DNA of 36,581 nucleotides from Gammaproteobacteria bacterium (GTDB taxonomy: Bacteria; Pseudomonadota; Gammaproteobacteria; Steroidobacterales; Woeseiaceae). The number at the start of each line of letters is the position of its first letter. The stretch's first letter is position 1. Shown one piece after another: positions 1 to 8,182 of this stretch. Below the pieces are notes generated by a model. It was not told where the DNA came from and made no database searches. It worked only from the letters and a program-made list of their open reading frames with translations. The position numbers and the translations under genes are program-made. The stretch is taken from positions 1-36,581 of the forward strand of contig JAUHYO010000005.1 in assembly GCA_030426325.1 (NCBI GenBank), given 5' to 3'.

Positions 1-2
1 TG

Positions 3-365
3 GGGCACCCTCCTGCAATTTTACGGGTTCGTTACTGGTACCGGGACGGCAGGACCGCGTGGATCATTGACGAGATTGGCAAGGAACAGCCTATTACCTT
101 TGGCGTTGTAGTAGAAGATGCGGCCGTACAGACGCTGCGCGTGATGCAGTTTCGTGAAACACGCGGCTGGGAAATTCGTTATCCATTCTTTACCGAACAG
201 TTTTCGCAACTGCGCCTGACGGACAAAGGCTCACTCAGTCATCGCATTGACGGTATCAGCGGCGCTACACTTTCCGTGAAAGCGGCAACCCGAATCGCAA
301 ATCTCGCGCTGGTCCTTGATGAATATACGAAAAAAACGCAGCAACAGGCGGCCGCGACCCACTAG
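3..365 (+). CDS. FMN-binding domain protein, C-terminal part (5' end outside window)
   Basis: The reading frame is open from the first bases of the window, so the N-terminus is missing and about 120 residues remain. Near the C-terminus it carries the motif D-G-I-S-G-A-T. This matches the flavinylation signature of FMN-binding domains (D-x-x-S/T-G-A-T), in which the threonine receives a covalent FMN on the periplasmic side, as in NqrC, RnfG and related electron carriers. The gene overlaps the next one, a PepSY-type membrane protein, by 47 bases. This pairing is typical of flavin-based electron-transfer modules that carry electrons across the inner membrane. The family call is firm. The electron donor and acceptor cannot be told from this fragment. 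Confidence 0.8.
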   Translation, partial: GHPPAILRVRYWYRDGRTAWIIDEIGKEQPITFGVVVEDAAVQTLRVMQFRETRGWEIRYPFFTEQFSQLRLTDKGSLSHRIDGISGATLSVKAATRIANLALVLDEYTKKTQQQAAATH

Positions 366-1080
366 GCACTGGGCACGTCGCACACACCGTGTGCTCGGCG
401 TCAGTTCAATGGCCTTCCTGGTGTTAATCGCGTTGACCGGCCTGATTCTGAATCACGCGGATGGCCTTGGTCTGTCACGAACACCCGCGGCATCCTGGCT
501 GATCGGCCTGTACGGGGTCGAGCTACCGTCGGTGGATTCGGCGTTTGACGCGGGTGATGTCCAGTTCGCGACATCAGCGGCGACCCTGTATGCCAATGGC
601 CAGGCGATTGCGAAGGGTGTCAGTCCCCTGACCGGGGCGGTTGAAGCCGGCGGCGTTGTTGTCGCCGCGACCCAGGATGAGATTTTCGTCGCCGATCCCA
701 TGGGCGTCCTGATCGAACGCTACGCCGCTGATGTGCCGATCAGGCGAATCGGCAGCAGTGAGCAGCGCATCGTTGTCTCGGACGGAGAATCAATTCGCGA
801 ATTCGACGCGCAAGCGATGAACCTCGTCGCGATCGACGATGCTTTGGTTCCCAACATCACATGGTCGCGAGCCGGAGCGCCGAACGCCGAGCAAGCGCGG
901 CAGATTGGTCTCACAACGCTCGGTCAGGCGCTTAACTGGGAACGGGTTTTGCTCGATATTCACAGCGGTCGCATCCTGCCCGGCCTGGGTCGCTGGCTGG
1001 CCGACCTGACGGCGCTCGCGCTCTTGTACATGTGTGGCACCGGCATCGTGCTCTGGACCCGACGACGCAATCCGCGGTAA
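319..1080 (+). CDS. PepSY-associated TM domain protein
   Basis: Predicted 253-residue inner-membrane protein. A strongly basic N-terminus (K/R-rich, residues 1-24) leads into a first membrane helix at about residues 26-46. A periplasmic region of about 180 residues follows, then a second helix near residues 228-248 and a basic C-terminal tail. The C-terminal segment, with D-I-H-S-G-R followed by the helix and W-T-R-R-R, is typical of PepSY_TM proteins. No heme-ligating cluster of histidines is obvious. The ATG at 319 is preferred over the TTG three bases upstream. It lies inside the upstream FMN-binding gene, suggesting translational coupling. Inferred role: membrane partner of the FMN-binding protein in transmembrane electron transfer. 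The substrate is unknown. Confidence 0.7.
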   Translation: MNIRKKRSNRRPRPTRHWARRTHRVLGVSSMAFLVLIALTGLILNHADGLGLSRTPAASWLIGLYGVELPSVDSAFDAGDVQFATSAATLYANGQAIAKGVSPLTGAVEAGGVVVAATQDEIFVADPMGVLIERYAADVPIRRIGSSEQRIVVSDGESIREFDAQAMNLVAIDDALVPNITWSRAGAPNAEQARQIGLTTLGQALNWERVLLDIHSGRILPGLGRWLADLTALALLYMCGTGIVLWTRRRNPR

Positions 1081-1091
1081 GGATCAAACGG

Positions 1092-1739
1092 TCAGTTCTG
1101 CCAGGCGAGCGAATGTATGTAGCTGATTTTGTCCGGCTGCGTCAGCCGATAGAACGCGCGAAGCTGCTCATTGTCAGGATCGGCCGGGATTCGATCGAGA
1201 AGCTTGCGGCAAAAGCGCGCCGCGTAGCTGTTGGCCACTTCATAACGCTCTCGCTGACTGCGACTCAGGCTTGGCTGAAAGGCGATGTCGTCGAACAGCA
1301 GCTTGTGAAGATTCCGAAGCAGCGAATAATCCTCTTGTTCCTGGGCGAGTAACGCAGTCGTAATAAACTTATCCACTTCAGCCTGAAGTTCCAGCTCCAG
1401 CAAAGTTACTGCCTTATCGCTGCCTGCGCACCAGCCAAGATAGTTGAAGTGACTGATCCCCTCCAGAACAACCGACAGGTCGGCTAGCTCATTGGCGCAC
1501 AGTTTCTTCAGTGGGTCTGAATTATCGAGGCGCGACAACAGAGCCTGGTCGAGAAACACGCTGAGGGAAATGCCGTCCTCGCCTTCGGCGATGAGAACGG
1601 TTTCTTCGACGTTGTCAGGAAGCACCTTGCGTCCCAGCAGGTTCGCCAGGTTGCGGTCGGTAATCAAAAAGTCCTGGAGCCGGTGCCCACAGTCGGCATC
1701 GTAGATGCTGGCCATGTACCCATGAAGCTCGGCAAGCAT
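1092..1739 (-). CDS. Conserved hypothetical protein, coupled to upstream gene
   Basis: I do not recognise this 215-residue protein. It has no signal peptide or membrane segment, so it is probably cytoplasmic. It is rich in Leu, Glu and Asp with mostly helical-looking sequence; residues of note are an N-terminal Y-D-A-D-C-G-H and a central S-H-F-N-Y-L-G-W-C. Its ATG overlaps the stop of the upstream minus-strand gene by one base (TGATG on the minus strand), a classic sign of translational coupling. The two products are therefore likely made together and may interact. It converges on the PepSY gene, with an 11-base gap between stops. Confidence 0.6.
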   Translation of the reverse strand: MLAELHGYMASIYDADCGHRLQDFLITDRNLANLLGRKVLPDNVEETVLIAEGEDGISLSVFLDQALLSRLDNSDPLKKLCANELADLSVVLEGISHFNYLGWCAGSDKAVTLLELELQAEVDKFITTALLAQEQEDYSLLRNLHKLLFDDIAFQPSLSRSQRERYEVANSYAARFCRKLLDRIPADPDNEQLRAFYRLTQPDKISYIHSLAWQN

Positions 1740-2353
1740 CAGTGTGTCTTCGACGTCCCGCCGATGGGCACGACGCCGTTCTGCTCAAGAATCTTCGCAG
1801 CGCGTTTGCTACCGGTCTTGCGCCAGATTTCGTAGACGCGGACGACATCGTCTGAGCCGCAGGCACCTTCTCGAACCTCATTCAAAACGTCGACCAGCGC
1901 CTGAAACTTCCGGGCCATTTCCCGGAACACGTCAACCAGCGCCATTCCTCGCGTCGTGCCTTTGATCTCATCAGACAGCGATCCGTAAGCACTGCCGCCC
2001 ATGCGAACGTAGTAGTCCATGTCTACGGGTCGATACGCGAGGCTGTCTGCAAAAAATCCGGCGGTGAATAGCGCAACGTCGCCGATGCGCTGCAAGGACG
2101 AAGAGCGCTGCTCCTGTGTATCGGCATCGGCGGCGTCGGCCAACATCAGGGCCAAGGGGCGCACACCGCAATGCTCGTCGGTTTCGTCGTAAAAATTTTC
2201 GGAGCGTGAGAAGAGGGTGAGAAGATTTACCACGTAGTGGCTGGTGTGCGGATTGACATCCACATTCTGGTTGTCGATCGCGGTATTGATCGATTCGCGG
2301 AAAAAATCGCGCAGGCTGGAAACAGTCACAACACGATCATACAATGCGGCCAT
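1739..2353 (-). CDS. Conserved hypothetical protein, first gene of a two-gene unit
   Basis: A 204-residue, probably soluble cytoplasmic protein that I do not recognise. It lacks a signal peptide and membrane helices. A helical, hydrophobic central segment (around residues 85-115) contains D-V-A-L-F-T-A-G-F-F-A-D-S. The C-terminus has Y-E-I-W-R-K-T-G-S-K-R-A-A-K-I-L, which could be a short helical nucleic-acid or protein contact, but I claim no function. A strong GGAGGT ribosome-binding site lies about 9 bases before the ATG. The gene is divergent from acr3, with a 192-base intergenic region holding a palindrome. It is coupled to the downstream gene by a 1-base stop/start overlap. Confidence 0.6.
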   Translation of the reverse strand: MAALYDRVVTVSSLRDFFRESINTAIDNQNVDVNPHTSHYVVNLLTLFSRSENFYDETDEHCGVRPLALMLADAADADTQEQRSSSLQRIGDVALFTAGFFADSLAYRPVDMDYYVRMGGSAYGSLSDEIKGTTRGMALVDVFREMARKFQALVDVLNEVREGACGSDDVVRVYEIWRKTGSKRAAKILEQNGVVPIGGTSKTH

Positions 2354-2424
2354 AATATTCCGACCTCCCGTCCGTGCAAGCAGATGGATACGTAAAGGTA
2401 TATTACATATTGACTGAATGCAGT

Positions 2425-2438
2425 GTGAACAGGTTCAC
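2425..2438. promoter_or_regulatory. Palindrome between hypothetical pair and acr3 (candidate operator)
   Basis: GTGAAC-AG-GTTCAC is a perfect 6-2-6 inverted repeat in the 192-base region between the divergent hypothetical operon (start 2353) and acr3 (start 2546). It is well placed to bind a dimeric regulator of one or both units. A TTGACT hexamer at 2410-2415 could be a -35 element for acr3, but I see no convincing -10 at the right spacing. No regulator gene lies next to it, so the binding protein is unknown. Confidence 0.4.
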
Positions 2439-2527
2439 GTAAATAGAGCCGGGCCTGTATTTCGGAAAGAACTGCTGCAACTTACCTCGTTATTACATTG
2501 AACTCGCGGGTGTGGAACCACACCAGC

Positions 2528-2534
2528 AAAGGAG
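2528..2534 (+). promoter_or_regulatory. Ribosome-binding site deciding the acr3 start
   Basis: AAAGGAG lies 11 bases before the ATG at 2546. An in-frame TTG at 2498 would give 16 extra polar residues with no Shine-Dalgarno sequence, so 2546 is preferred. Confidence 0.6.
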
Positions 2535-2545
2535 AATATCGGCCA

Positions 2546-3568
2546 ATGGGATTGTTCGAACGATATCTGTCAGTCTGGGTCGCGTCCTGCATCGCTGCAG
2601 GCGTTGCACTCGGCGTTGTATTTCCTGGCCTCTTCGCGCTGGTCGCGAGCCTCGAGTACGCGAGTGTCAATCTCGTTGTGGCACTTTTTATCTGGGTAAT
2701 GATTTACCCGATGATGGTGAACGTTGATTTCGCATCAATTAAAGACGTGGGAAAAAAACCCAAGGGTCTGTGCATCACCCTGGTCATCAACTGGCTAATT
2801 AAACCGTTCACGATGGCCGCGCTGGGTATTCTGTTTTTCGAGTACGTGTTTGCGGGCCTTGTCGAGCCACAAACTGCCAAGGAATACATCGCCGGCATGA
2901 TACTGCTCGGCGTCGCGCCTTGTACGGCAATGGTGTTTGTCTGGAGCCAGCTGGTCCGCGGGGATGCCAACTACACCCTGGTGCAGGTTTCGATCAACGA
3001 CATCATCATGGTATTTGCGTTTGCGCCGATTGCGGCATTGTTGCTTGGCGTTACTGACATTATCGTGCCCTGGGAGACCTTGCTGCTATCTGTAGTGCTC
3101 TACGTCGTGATACCGCTCGCTGCTGGCTACGTGACGCGCAAAATGCTGGATACATCAGAAGATCATGAACGCATCGCAAGCTTTACCGCGAAGGTAAAGC
3201 CCTATTCGATCATGGGATTGCTCGCGACAGTCGTACTGCTGTTTGGATTCCAGGCGCAGACGATCATCGACAAGCCGCTGGTTATAGCGCTGGTCGCGGT
3301 TCCATTGCTGATCCAAAGTTACGGCATCTTTTTTATCGCCTACGCGTGGGCTTACCTGTGGCGCGTCCCGTTCGATACGGCCGCACCCGCCGCGTTGATC
3401 GGCACATCGAATTTTTTCGAGCTGGCCGTTGCGGTGGCAATCAGCCTGTTCGGGCTCAACTCCGGCGCCGCGCTGGCGACCGTGGTCGGTGTGCTGGTCG
3501 AGGTACCGGTCATGCTGTCGCTGGTGTACTTCGCAAATGCCACGCGCCGGCATTTCGCCGAACGTTAG
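2546..3568 (+). CDS. acr3: Acr3-family arsenite efflux transporter
   Basis: A 340-residue inner-membrane protein with about ten hydrophobic helices, close to the usual Acr3 length. Two Acr3 hallmarks are visible: [11 protein letters not shown] in the middle, containing the conserved cysteine that is essential in characterised Acr3 proteins, and [12 protein letters not shown] near the C-terminus. The family extrudes As(OH)3 (and sometimes antimonite) using the proton gradient. The gene stands alone: no arsR, arsC or arsH is present here, so its regulator and any arsenate reductase would be encoded elsewhere. Its stop codon overlaps that of the convergent S9 peptidase gene by four bases. Confidence 0.92.
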   Translation: MGLFERYLSVWVASCIAAGVALGVVFPGLFALVASLEYASVNLVVALFIWVMIYPMMVNVDFASIKDVGKKPKGLCITLVINWLIKPFTMAALGILFFEYVFAGLVEPQTAKEYIAGMILLGVAPCTAMVFVWSQLVRGDANYTLVQVSINDIIMVFAFAPIAALLLGVTDIIVPWETLLLSVVLYVVIPLAAGYVTRKMLDTSEDHERIASFTAKVKPYSIMGLLATVVLLFGFQAQTIIDKPLVIALVAVPLLIQSYGIFFIAYAWAYLWRVPFDTAAPAALIGTSNFFELAVAVAISLFGLNSGAALATVVGVLVEVPVMLSLVYFANATRRHFAER

Positions 3569-5487
3569 GGTTTGAGGTGTGAGTCGAGAAAGGCGACAAG
3601 CGGTTCATAGAGTTTCCTTGCTTCATTGATGTACTCGAAGCCGTGACCCACGTCATCGAGAATCACAAAATCAGGGTCAATGCCACGCAGTTTCATTAGC
3701 ATCCGTAGGCGCCAGCTGTGTTCGACGTCGACAACCCGGTCGGCGGTCCCGTGCGCGAGCAGGATCGGGCGGTTAATGTCTTTGTAACGGTATGCCGGTG
3801 AATGTGCGCGCTGTTCTTCATAATCAAGGTCAGGATCGCCGATAATTCGTGCCAGCGTCTCCCGTAACTCGGGGTTCTTGTGAATCCTCGACTGCGCAAA
3901 CAGCAGTGTGAGGTCGGTGACGCCGGCGAACGAGGCGCCGCACTTGTACATTTCGGGGCTGCGGATAACGCTCATCAGGGCGGAGTAACCGCCATAGCTC
4001 GAACCGAATATCCCGATGCGGCCACCGTCGATCTGTGGGTATTTATCAAGTGCAGTCATCACTGCGGCATCGATGTCGTCCTCAATGCCGCGTCCCCATT
4101 CACGCAGGCCCGCCTCAATAAACTCCTGCCCGTACCCGGACGAACCTCGATAGTTCACCTGCAATACCGCATAGCCCTGCTGTGCGAGCCATTGGACATC
4201 CTGCGAGAAGTATCGGCTGTCGCTGACACCGATAGGCCCGCCGTGAGGCATGACGACGAGTGGAATGGAATCGCCACCGGCAGCAGGCAGCGTCAGGAAT
4301 GCGTCGACGGTGATTCCTTCCTCGGAATCGATTTCGAGAACGACCGTGTCGCTGAGCGTCTCCGGATCCAGCCACGGAGCCAGTTCAACCAGCATCTCGC
4401 AATGATCGTCTGCCAGGTTACAGCGCTGAATTTCACCCCGGTCCCTGGAGGTCGAGGTGCGGATCAGCTGAATGTTGCCGTCTTTCGAGCGCCCGACAAT
4501 GATGATTCCCTTGTCCGGGAACTTGCCCTGGATCTGATGGAACTCATTGCGGGCGTCTTCGGAAAAGAAGTGATATCGAAGCATGCCTTGTTCCGAGAAA
4601 ACCACACCGTAGGGCGCGAGTTCGCCGGGCCGGATCAGCAGTTTGCGTAAATCGAATCGTTCATGTTCAAAGATGGTCCGTACCAGCGATCCATCTCTGA
4701 GATCCAGTTCGATCGCCGCGGTCTTGTCGGTAAAGGCATTTGAGAGCGCAAACAAGGTATTGCCGTCTGGTGAAACGCCGTAAGGGTAAAAGTCGGCTTC
4801 CTTGTTTGCCGCCCAAATTTGAGTCCAGTCATCGACGCCTGCCGTGCGGCGCCATACCTCCGGGATGCCATCGATGTACCGGATACCGGCGATATAGTGA
4901 CCGTTGTTGTCGGCGGCATAATAGAAATAGTCACTCGACCCGGTATCAACCCTGAGCTGCCGCTTGAACAACTTGCTTGATTTGGCAAAGACATCGATGC
5001 GGAAAAGGTCGGTGGCAACATACTCGTCTTCCCGCCGTATGCGCGCATAGACGACTTCGTCGGCGCTGTCGAGAAGCGGGTCATGAATATATCCGTCGAT
5101 TGAATGCTGTTCTGACTGAATTTCCGAGTATTCTCCAGCGTCATTGACGCCCATTCGACTGGGTCGAAATTTTTCGACGCCGCTGATCCGGTTCCATGTT
5201 TGTACGACCAGCGTGTTGTCGCCAATCCACTGAATGTCCTGCACGCGTTCGTCTTCGCTAAAACTGTGAATGCGGACATAACCGACGTCAGAATTGCCGA
5301 CATAGACTTCCTGGTTCCTGCGATAGGCATCGTATTCACCGGTGGGTGATAGCTCGATCGATTGGATTTCGCTTGCGCGAAACAGGTCGTCGAACGTGAC
5401 ATTCGTGTTGTCGCCCTCGTCGGCACTCGCTCCGATACACGGAGCCAGGAATGAAAAAACAACTAACAGGCTAATCGAATGTTTCAT
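3565..5487 (-). CDS. Exported S9-family prolyl oligopeptidase-like serine peptidase
   Basis: A 640-residue protein with a signal peptide (residues 1 to about 22), placing it in the periplasm or outside. The N-terminal ~370 residues are rich in beta strands, as in the propeller of S9 peptidases. The C-terminal alpha/beta-hydrolase domain carries the full catalytic triad: Ser497 in G-S-S-Y-G-G, Asp583 in T-A-D-R-V-V-D and His615 in G-H-G-F. The family cleaves short peptides, as in DPP IV or acylaminoacyl peptidase. The ATG at 5487 is chosen because it gives a clean signal peptide and has a G-rich ribosome site; an alternative start at 5520 adds 11 residues that would spoil it. The start overlaps the end of the upstream paralogue gene by 17 bases, so all three minus-strand genes are probably one operon. 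Confidence 0.92.
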   Translation of the reverse strand: MKHSISLLVVFSFLAPCIGASADEGDNTNVTFDDLFRASEIQSIELSPTGEYDAYRRNQEVYVGNSDVGYVRIHSFSEDERVQDIQWIGDNTLVVQTWNRISGVEKFRPSRMGVNDAGEYSEIQSEQHSIDGYIHDPLLDSADEVVYARIRREDEYVATDLFRIDVFAKSSKLFKRQLRVDTGSSDYFYYAADNNGHYIAGIRYIDGIPEVWRRTAGVDDWTQIWAANKEADFYPYGVSPDGNTLFALSNAFTDKTAAIELDLRDGSLVRTIFEHERFDLRKLLIRPGELAPYGVVFSEQGMLRYHFFSEDARNEFHQIQGKFPDKGIIIVGRSKDGNIQLIRTSTSRDRGEIQRCNLADDHCEMLVELAPWLDPETLSDTVVLEIDSEEGITVDAFLTLPAAGGDSIPLVVMPHGGPIGVSDSRYFSQDVQWLAQQGYAVLQVNYRGSSGYGQEFIEAGLREWGRGIEDDIDAAVMTALDKYPQIDGGRIGIFGSSYGGYSALMSVIRSPEMYKCGASFAGVTDLTLLFAQSRIHKNPELRETLARIIGDPDLDYEEQRAHSPAYRYKDINRPILLAHGTADRVVDVEHSWRLRMLMKLRGIDPDFVILDDVGHGFEYINEARKLYEPLVAFLDSHLKP

Positions 5488-6421
5488 TTGCGACCCCCGT
5501 GCTAACCAGGCGTTTTTCACTCAGGTAGAAATCGGTAAAGCGATCATCCGGATACAGGCCGTTGGCAATTTCGTATTGATCCATGAGTTCCGGGTAGCGC
5601 TGTTCAAGTGCCGTTAACGTAATAATGAGGCGATCATTCAGTGAGACCCGGTAGTAGCCATCGGACTGTACGTTCAGCAAGAAAACACCGGCGTAATTCA
5701 GCTTGCCGGCAACGACATCAAAGCGCATATCGAACTTGCGCAAGTTATAGGTACGGCGGGAGTTGTAGAATTTTTGTTCAATTTCCTCCCATTCGTAAGT
5801 ACCGGCTTTGGCCCGGATTACGCGAAACTGCTCGCCCCGGCGGTTCGGCCCAAACACGATGGTTCCGCCGAGCGCGTTGAGCCGATTGATACGCACAAAA
5901 TTGGTCGCCTCGGTTGAGTTGAATGCAATGATGAGCAGGCCTTCATCGTCGTCGAGCCGTTCGAGGTCAAAGCGTTCTTCAACATCGTTCTCAAGTAGTT
6001 GGAGAACCGTTTCGTAGGCCTGGTAATTGAGATCGTAGGCCGTATGAACGGCCGCGCGGTCGTGGCAGGTGAAGTTTGGCACATCATGGGCCATGGACTG
6101 GGCGACCTGTTCGACGATGTCCTCCACGTAGGCGGCACGGGCCTGGTCGATTCTCCGGTAGTTCTTGAATCGTTCGACAGAGGCGCGAAGTTCTTCGTCT
6201 GTTGACTTGCCCCCGGTGTTCCCGGCCAGCTTGCGTTCCACGAGGTCGAGCAGCCGCGCTTCGTATCGCTTCTGTAACCGGTTGGATTTTTCGACGTGCG
6301 ACTCGGCATTCCGGGTCAGCATCTTCTGGCACTTGGCGAATGCTTTGCTGGGTTCAGACGACGCACCGACTGGCATCGCCAGCAGGGCGATCCCGGCAAG
6401 CAGCACGAGGCGACTACTCAT
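5471..6421 (-). CDS. Exported protein of unknown function (paralogue of 6414-7367)
   Basis: A 316-residue protein with a signal peptide (about residues 1-20) from the ATG at 6421; longer in-frame starts would put polar residues before it. It is clearly a paralogue of the gene just upstream: shared features include a cysteine pair (Cys31 and Cys119), a charged helical N-terminal half, an R-A-K-A-G-T-Y-x-W motif, A-G-K-L-N-Y-A-G-V-F, and a conserved C-terminal block with E-Q-R-Y-P-E-L and P-D-D-R-F-T. The second half looks like a beta-sandwich; the pattern of G-x-Y then G-K-L-N-Y-x-G recalls DUF2846-type domains, but only loosely. The start overlaps the upstream gene by eight bases. Function unknown. 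Confidence 0.75.
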   Translation of the reverse strand: MSSRLVLLAGIALLAMPVGASSEPSKAFAKCQKMLTRNAESHVEKSNRLQKRYEARLLDLVERKLAGNTGGKSTDEELRASVERFKNYRRIDQARAAYVEDIVEQVAQSMAHDVPNFTCHDRAAVHTAYDLNYQAYETVLQLLENDVEERFDLERLDDDEGLLIIAFNSTEATNFVRINRLNALGGTIVFGPNRRGEQFRVIRAKAGTYEWEEIEQKFYNSRRTYNLRKFDMRFDVVAGKLNYAGVFLLNVQSDGYYRVSLNDRLIITLTALEQRYPELMDQYEIANGLYPDDRFTDFYLSEKRLVSTGVANETFD

Positions 6422-7367
6422 TGTTGTCCATGCCGCCTGCGGCACTCGCAAGCCGTTTTTCGGAAAGATAATACTCGGTGAATCGGTCGTCGGGATTCAG
6501 GCCGTTGGCAACTTCATACTGGTCGAGAAGATCCGGGTATCGCTGTTCCAGTGCGGCGAGCGTGATCACTAATCGATCTTTTAACGATGCCGAATAATAT
6601 CCACCGGGTTTCACGTCAAACATGAAAACGCCGGCGTAATTGAGCTTGCCGGCTTGGACTTCGAACTTGAGATCGAGATTCTCAAGTTTGTACAGGCTTC
6701 TGTAGTCCCCTGACTTTCTATTGATCTGATGCCAGTTGTAGGTACCCGCTTTGGCCCGCATTACGCGAAAGTATTCGCCACGCCAGTAAGGCTCGAACTG
6801 AATGTTTCCGCCAATTGCACCCTGACGGTTAATTTTGACCTCATGCGTCAGGGTCGATGCGTTGTACGCAATTATGACCAGGCCCTCGTCCGGCTGAATG
6901 TACTCCAGGTCAATGCGTGCCTCAATATCGCCTTCGACGAGTTTCAGCGTGCGCTCGTAGTGATACAAGTAATTATCGAACGTATATAGGGTAGGACTCC
7001 GATTCTGGCATCGCAAATCCGACCCGTCGTTTTTCTCCAGTTGCAAATGTCGCTCAATGGCTTGCTCAACATACGCATCGCGCGCCTGAACGAGGCGGTG
7101 CCATCGTTTGATGCGTTCAATGGAGTCAAGCAACCGATGGTCGCTGGAGGCAAAGTCGCCGCTGTCCTTGAAAGCGCTTCGCACAATCTTCTGGAGTCTT
7201 GCGTCGTACTTGTGTTGAACCTTGTCGGCTTTCTTGAGGTGTAAAGCGGCCTGTTTTTCGACCAGTTGCCGGCAAGCAGTGTAAGCGGCACTTGGCTCGG
7301 CATTCGCGATTGGCATCGGCGTCAGGAACGCGGTACAAAAAAGCGCGATGTGAGCGGCTGCTTTCAC
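6414..7367 (-). CDS. Exported protein of unknown function (paralogue of 5471-6421)
   Basis: A 317-residue protein with a signal peptide ending near N-A-E (residues 22-24). It is the first gene of a probable three-gene operon with its paralogue and an S9 peptidase. Cys32 and Cys120 align with Cys31 and Cys119 of the paralogue, with the same 88-residue spacing, consistent with a structural disulfide in the periplasm. The N-terminal half is helical and highly charged. The C-terminal half carries R-A-K-A-G-T-Y-N-W, A-G-K-L-N-Y-A-G-V-F and the block E-Q-R-Y-P-D-L-L-D-Q-Y-E. It is divergent from mtgA with a 77-base gap. No function can be assigned; the operon suggests a role linked to extracytoplasmic peptide turnover. 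Confidence 0.75.
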   Translation of the reverse strand: MKAAAHIALFCTAFLTPMPIANAEPSAAYTACRQLVEKQAALHLKKADKVQHKYDARLQKIVRSAFKDSGDFASSDHRLLDSIERIKRWHRLVQARDAYVEQAIERHLQLEKNDGSDLRCQNRSPTLYTFDNYLYHYERTLKLVEGDIEARIDLEYIQPDEGLVIIAYNASTLTHEVKINRQGAIGGNIQFEPYWRGEYFRVMRAKAGTYNWHQINRKSGDYRSLYKLENLDLKFEVQAGKLNYAGVFMFDVKPGGYYSASLKDRLVITLAALEQRYPDLLDQYEVANGLNPDDRFTEYYLSEKRLASAAGGMDNNE

Positions 7368-7444
7368 GCAGTCAGTTTACTGAGTGCAGCGGGACGAGTC
7401 GAATACTATGACGGCAATCAGTCAACAATGTATTGTCTGTCGCC

Positions 7445-8182
7445 ATGGCAAAAAAGCGCAAAAAAAGGCCTGTCCCGCGTTGGAAGCGCTGGCTCCGCTG
7501 GTTTGCCCTCGCCGTGTTTGTGTTCGTCGCTGGCAGTGTGCTGCTGGTGCTGCCATTGCGCTGGTTCAATCCTGTAACCACCGCATTTATGTTGCAGGAC
7601 GACAGCGGTCGCGAGCCTTTACTTCACGAGTGGACGGCCTGGGACGAGTTGGGATCAAGCATGGCGCTGGCTGCCGTCGCCTCGGAAGACCAGCGATTTG
7701 CCGATCACTTTGGAATCGATCTAACGGCGATCCAGAAGTCCTTAGGTGAGAAAGACCAACGTGGCTATGTCCGGGGCGCGTCGACGATTTCACAACAAAC
7801 CGTGAAGAACCTCTATCTATGGCCCGGTCGAAATTTCATTCGCAAGGGCCTGGAGGCCTGGCTGACCGTCGTTCTGGAAGTGTGCCTGCCAAAGCAGCGC
7901 ATTCTGGAGATCTATCTCAACATCGCCGAGTTTGGCCCGGGTGTCTACGGCGCCGGAGCCGCCAGCCGATACTATTTTGGCGTGCCGCCCGAAGGACTGA
8001 GTGACCGGCAGGCAGCGTTGCTGGCGGGTGTACTGCCAAGTCCGCGCAAATTGCGCCCGAATGACCCGTCTGACTATCTTCGCAAACGCAGCGACTGGAT
8101 TGTCACCCAGATGCAGCGCCTCAGGCGCGAGGCCTGGCTGACGCGCATCGCCAGCACCGACCTTATGCCCAGTCGCCTCTAG
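7445..8182 (+). CDS. mtgA: Monofunctional biosynthetic peptidoglycan transglycosylase
   Basis: A 245-residue, GT51-family enzyme that polymerises lipid II into glycan strands at the outer face of the inner membrane. A basic N-terminus and one membrane helix (about residues 18-38) anchor it. The catalytic glutamate is Glu81 in A-S-E-D-Q-R-F. Other GT51 motifs follow in order: G-A-S-T-I-S-Q-Q, the R-K-G-L-E-A-W segment, and I-L-E-I-Y-L-N-I-A-E-F-G with G-V-Y-G-A-G-A-A-S. No transpeptidase domain is present, which separates it from class A PBPs. The ATG at 7445 is preferred over a TTG at 7433. It converges on purU with a four-base overlap of stop codons. Confidence 0.94.
   Translation: MAKKRKKRPVPRWKRWLRWFALAVFVFVAGSVLLVLPLRWFNPVTTAFMLQDDSGREPLLHEWTAWDELGSSMALAAVASEDQRFADHFGIDLTAIQKSLGEKDQRGYVRGASTISQQTVKNLYLWPGRNFIRKGLEAWLTVVLEVCLPKQRILEIYLNIAEFGPGVYGAGAASRYYFGVPPEGLSDRQAALLAGVLPSPRKLRPNDPSDYLRKRSDWIVTQMQRLRREAWLTRIASTDLMPSRL

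Noticed and set aside
2498-2545. Extended N-terminus of Acr3 from TTG 2498
   Set aside because: The 16 extra residues are polar, lack a ribosome site and do not fit the family start.
3880-4650. 256-codon plus-strand open frame
   Set aside because: It is antisense to the S9 peptidase, which has an intact catalytic triad and signal peptide. The plus frame has no family motif.
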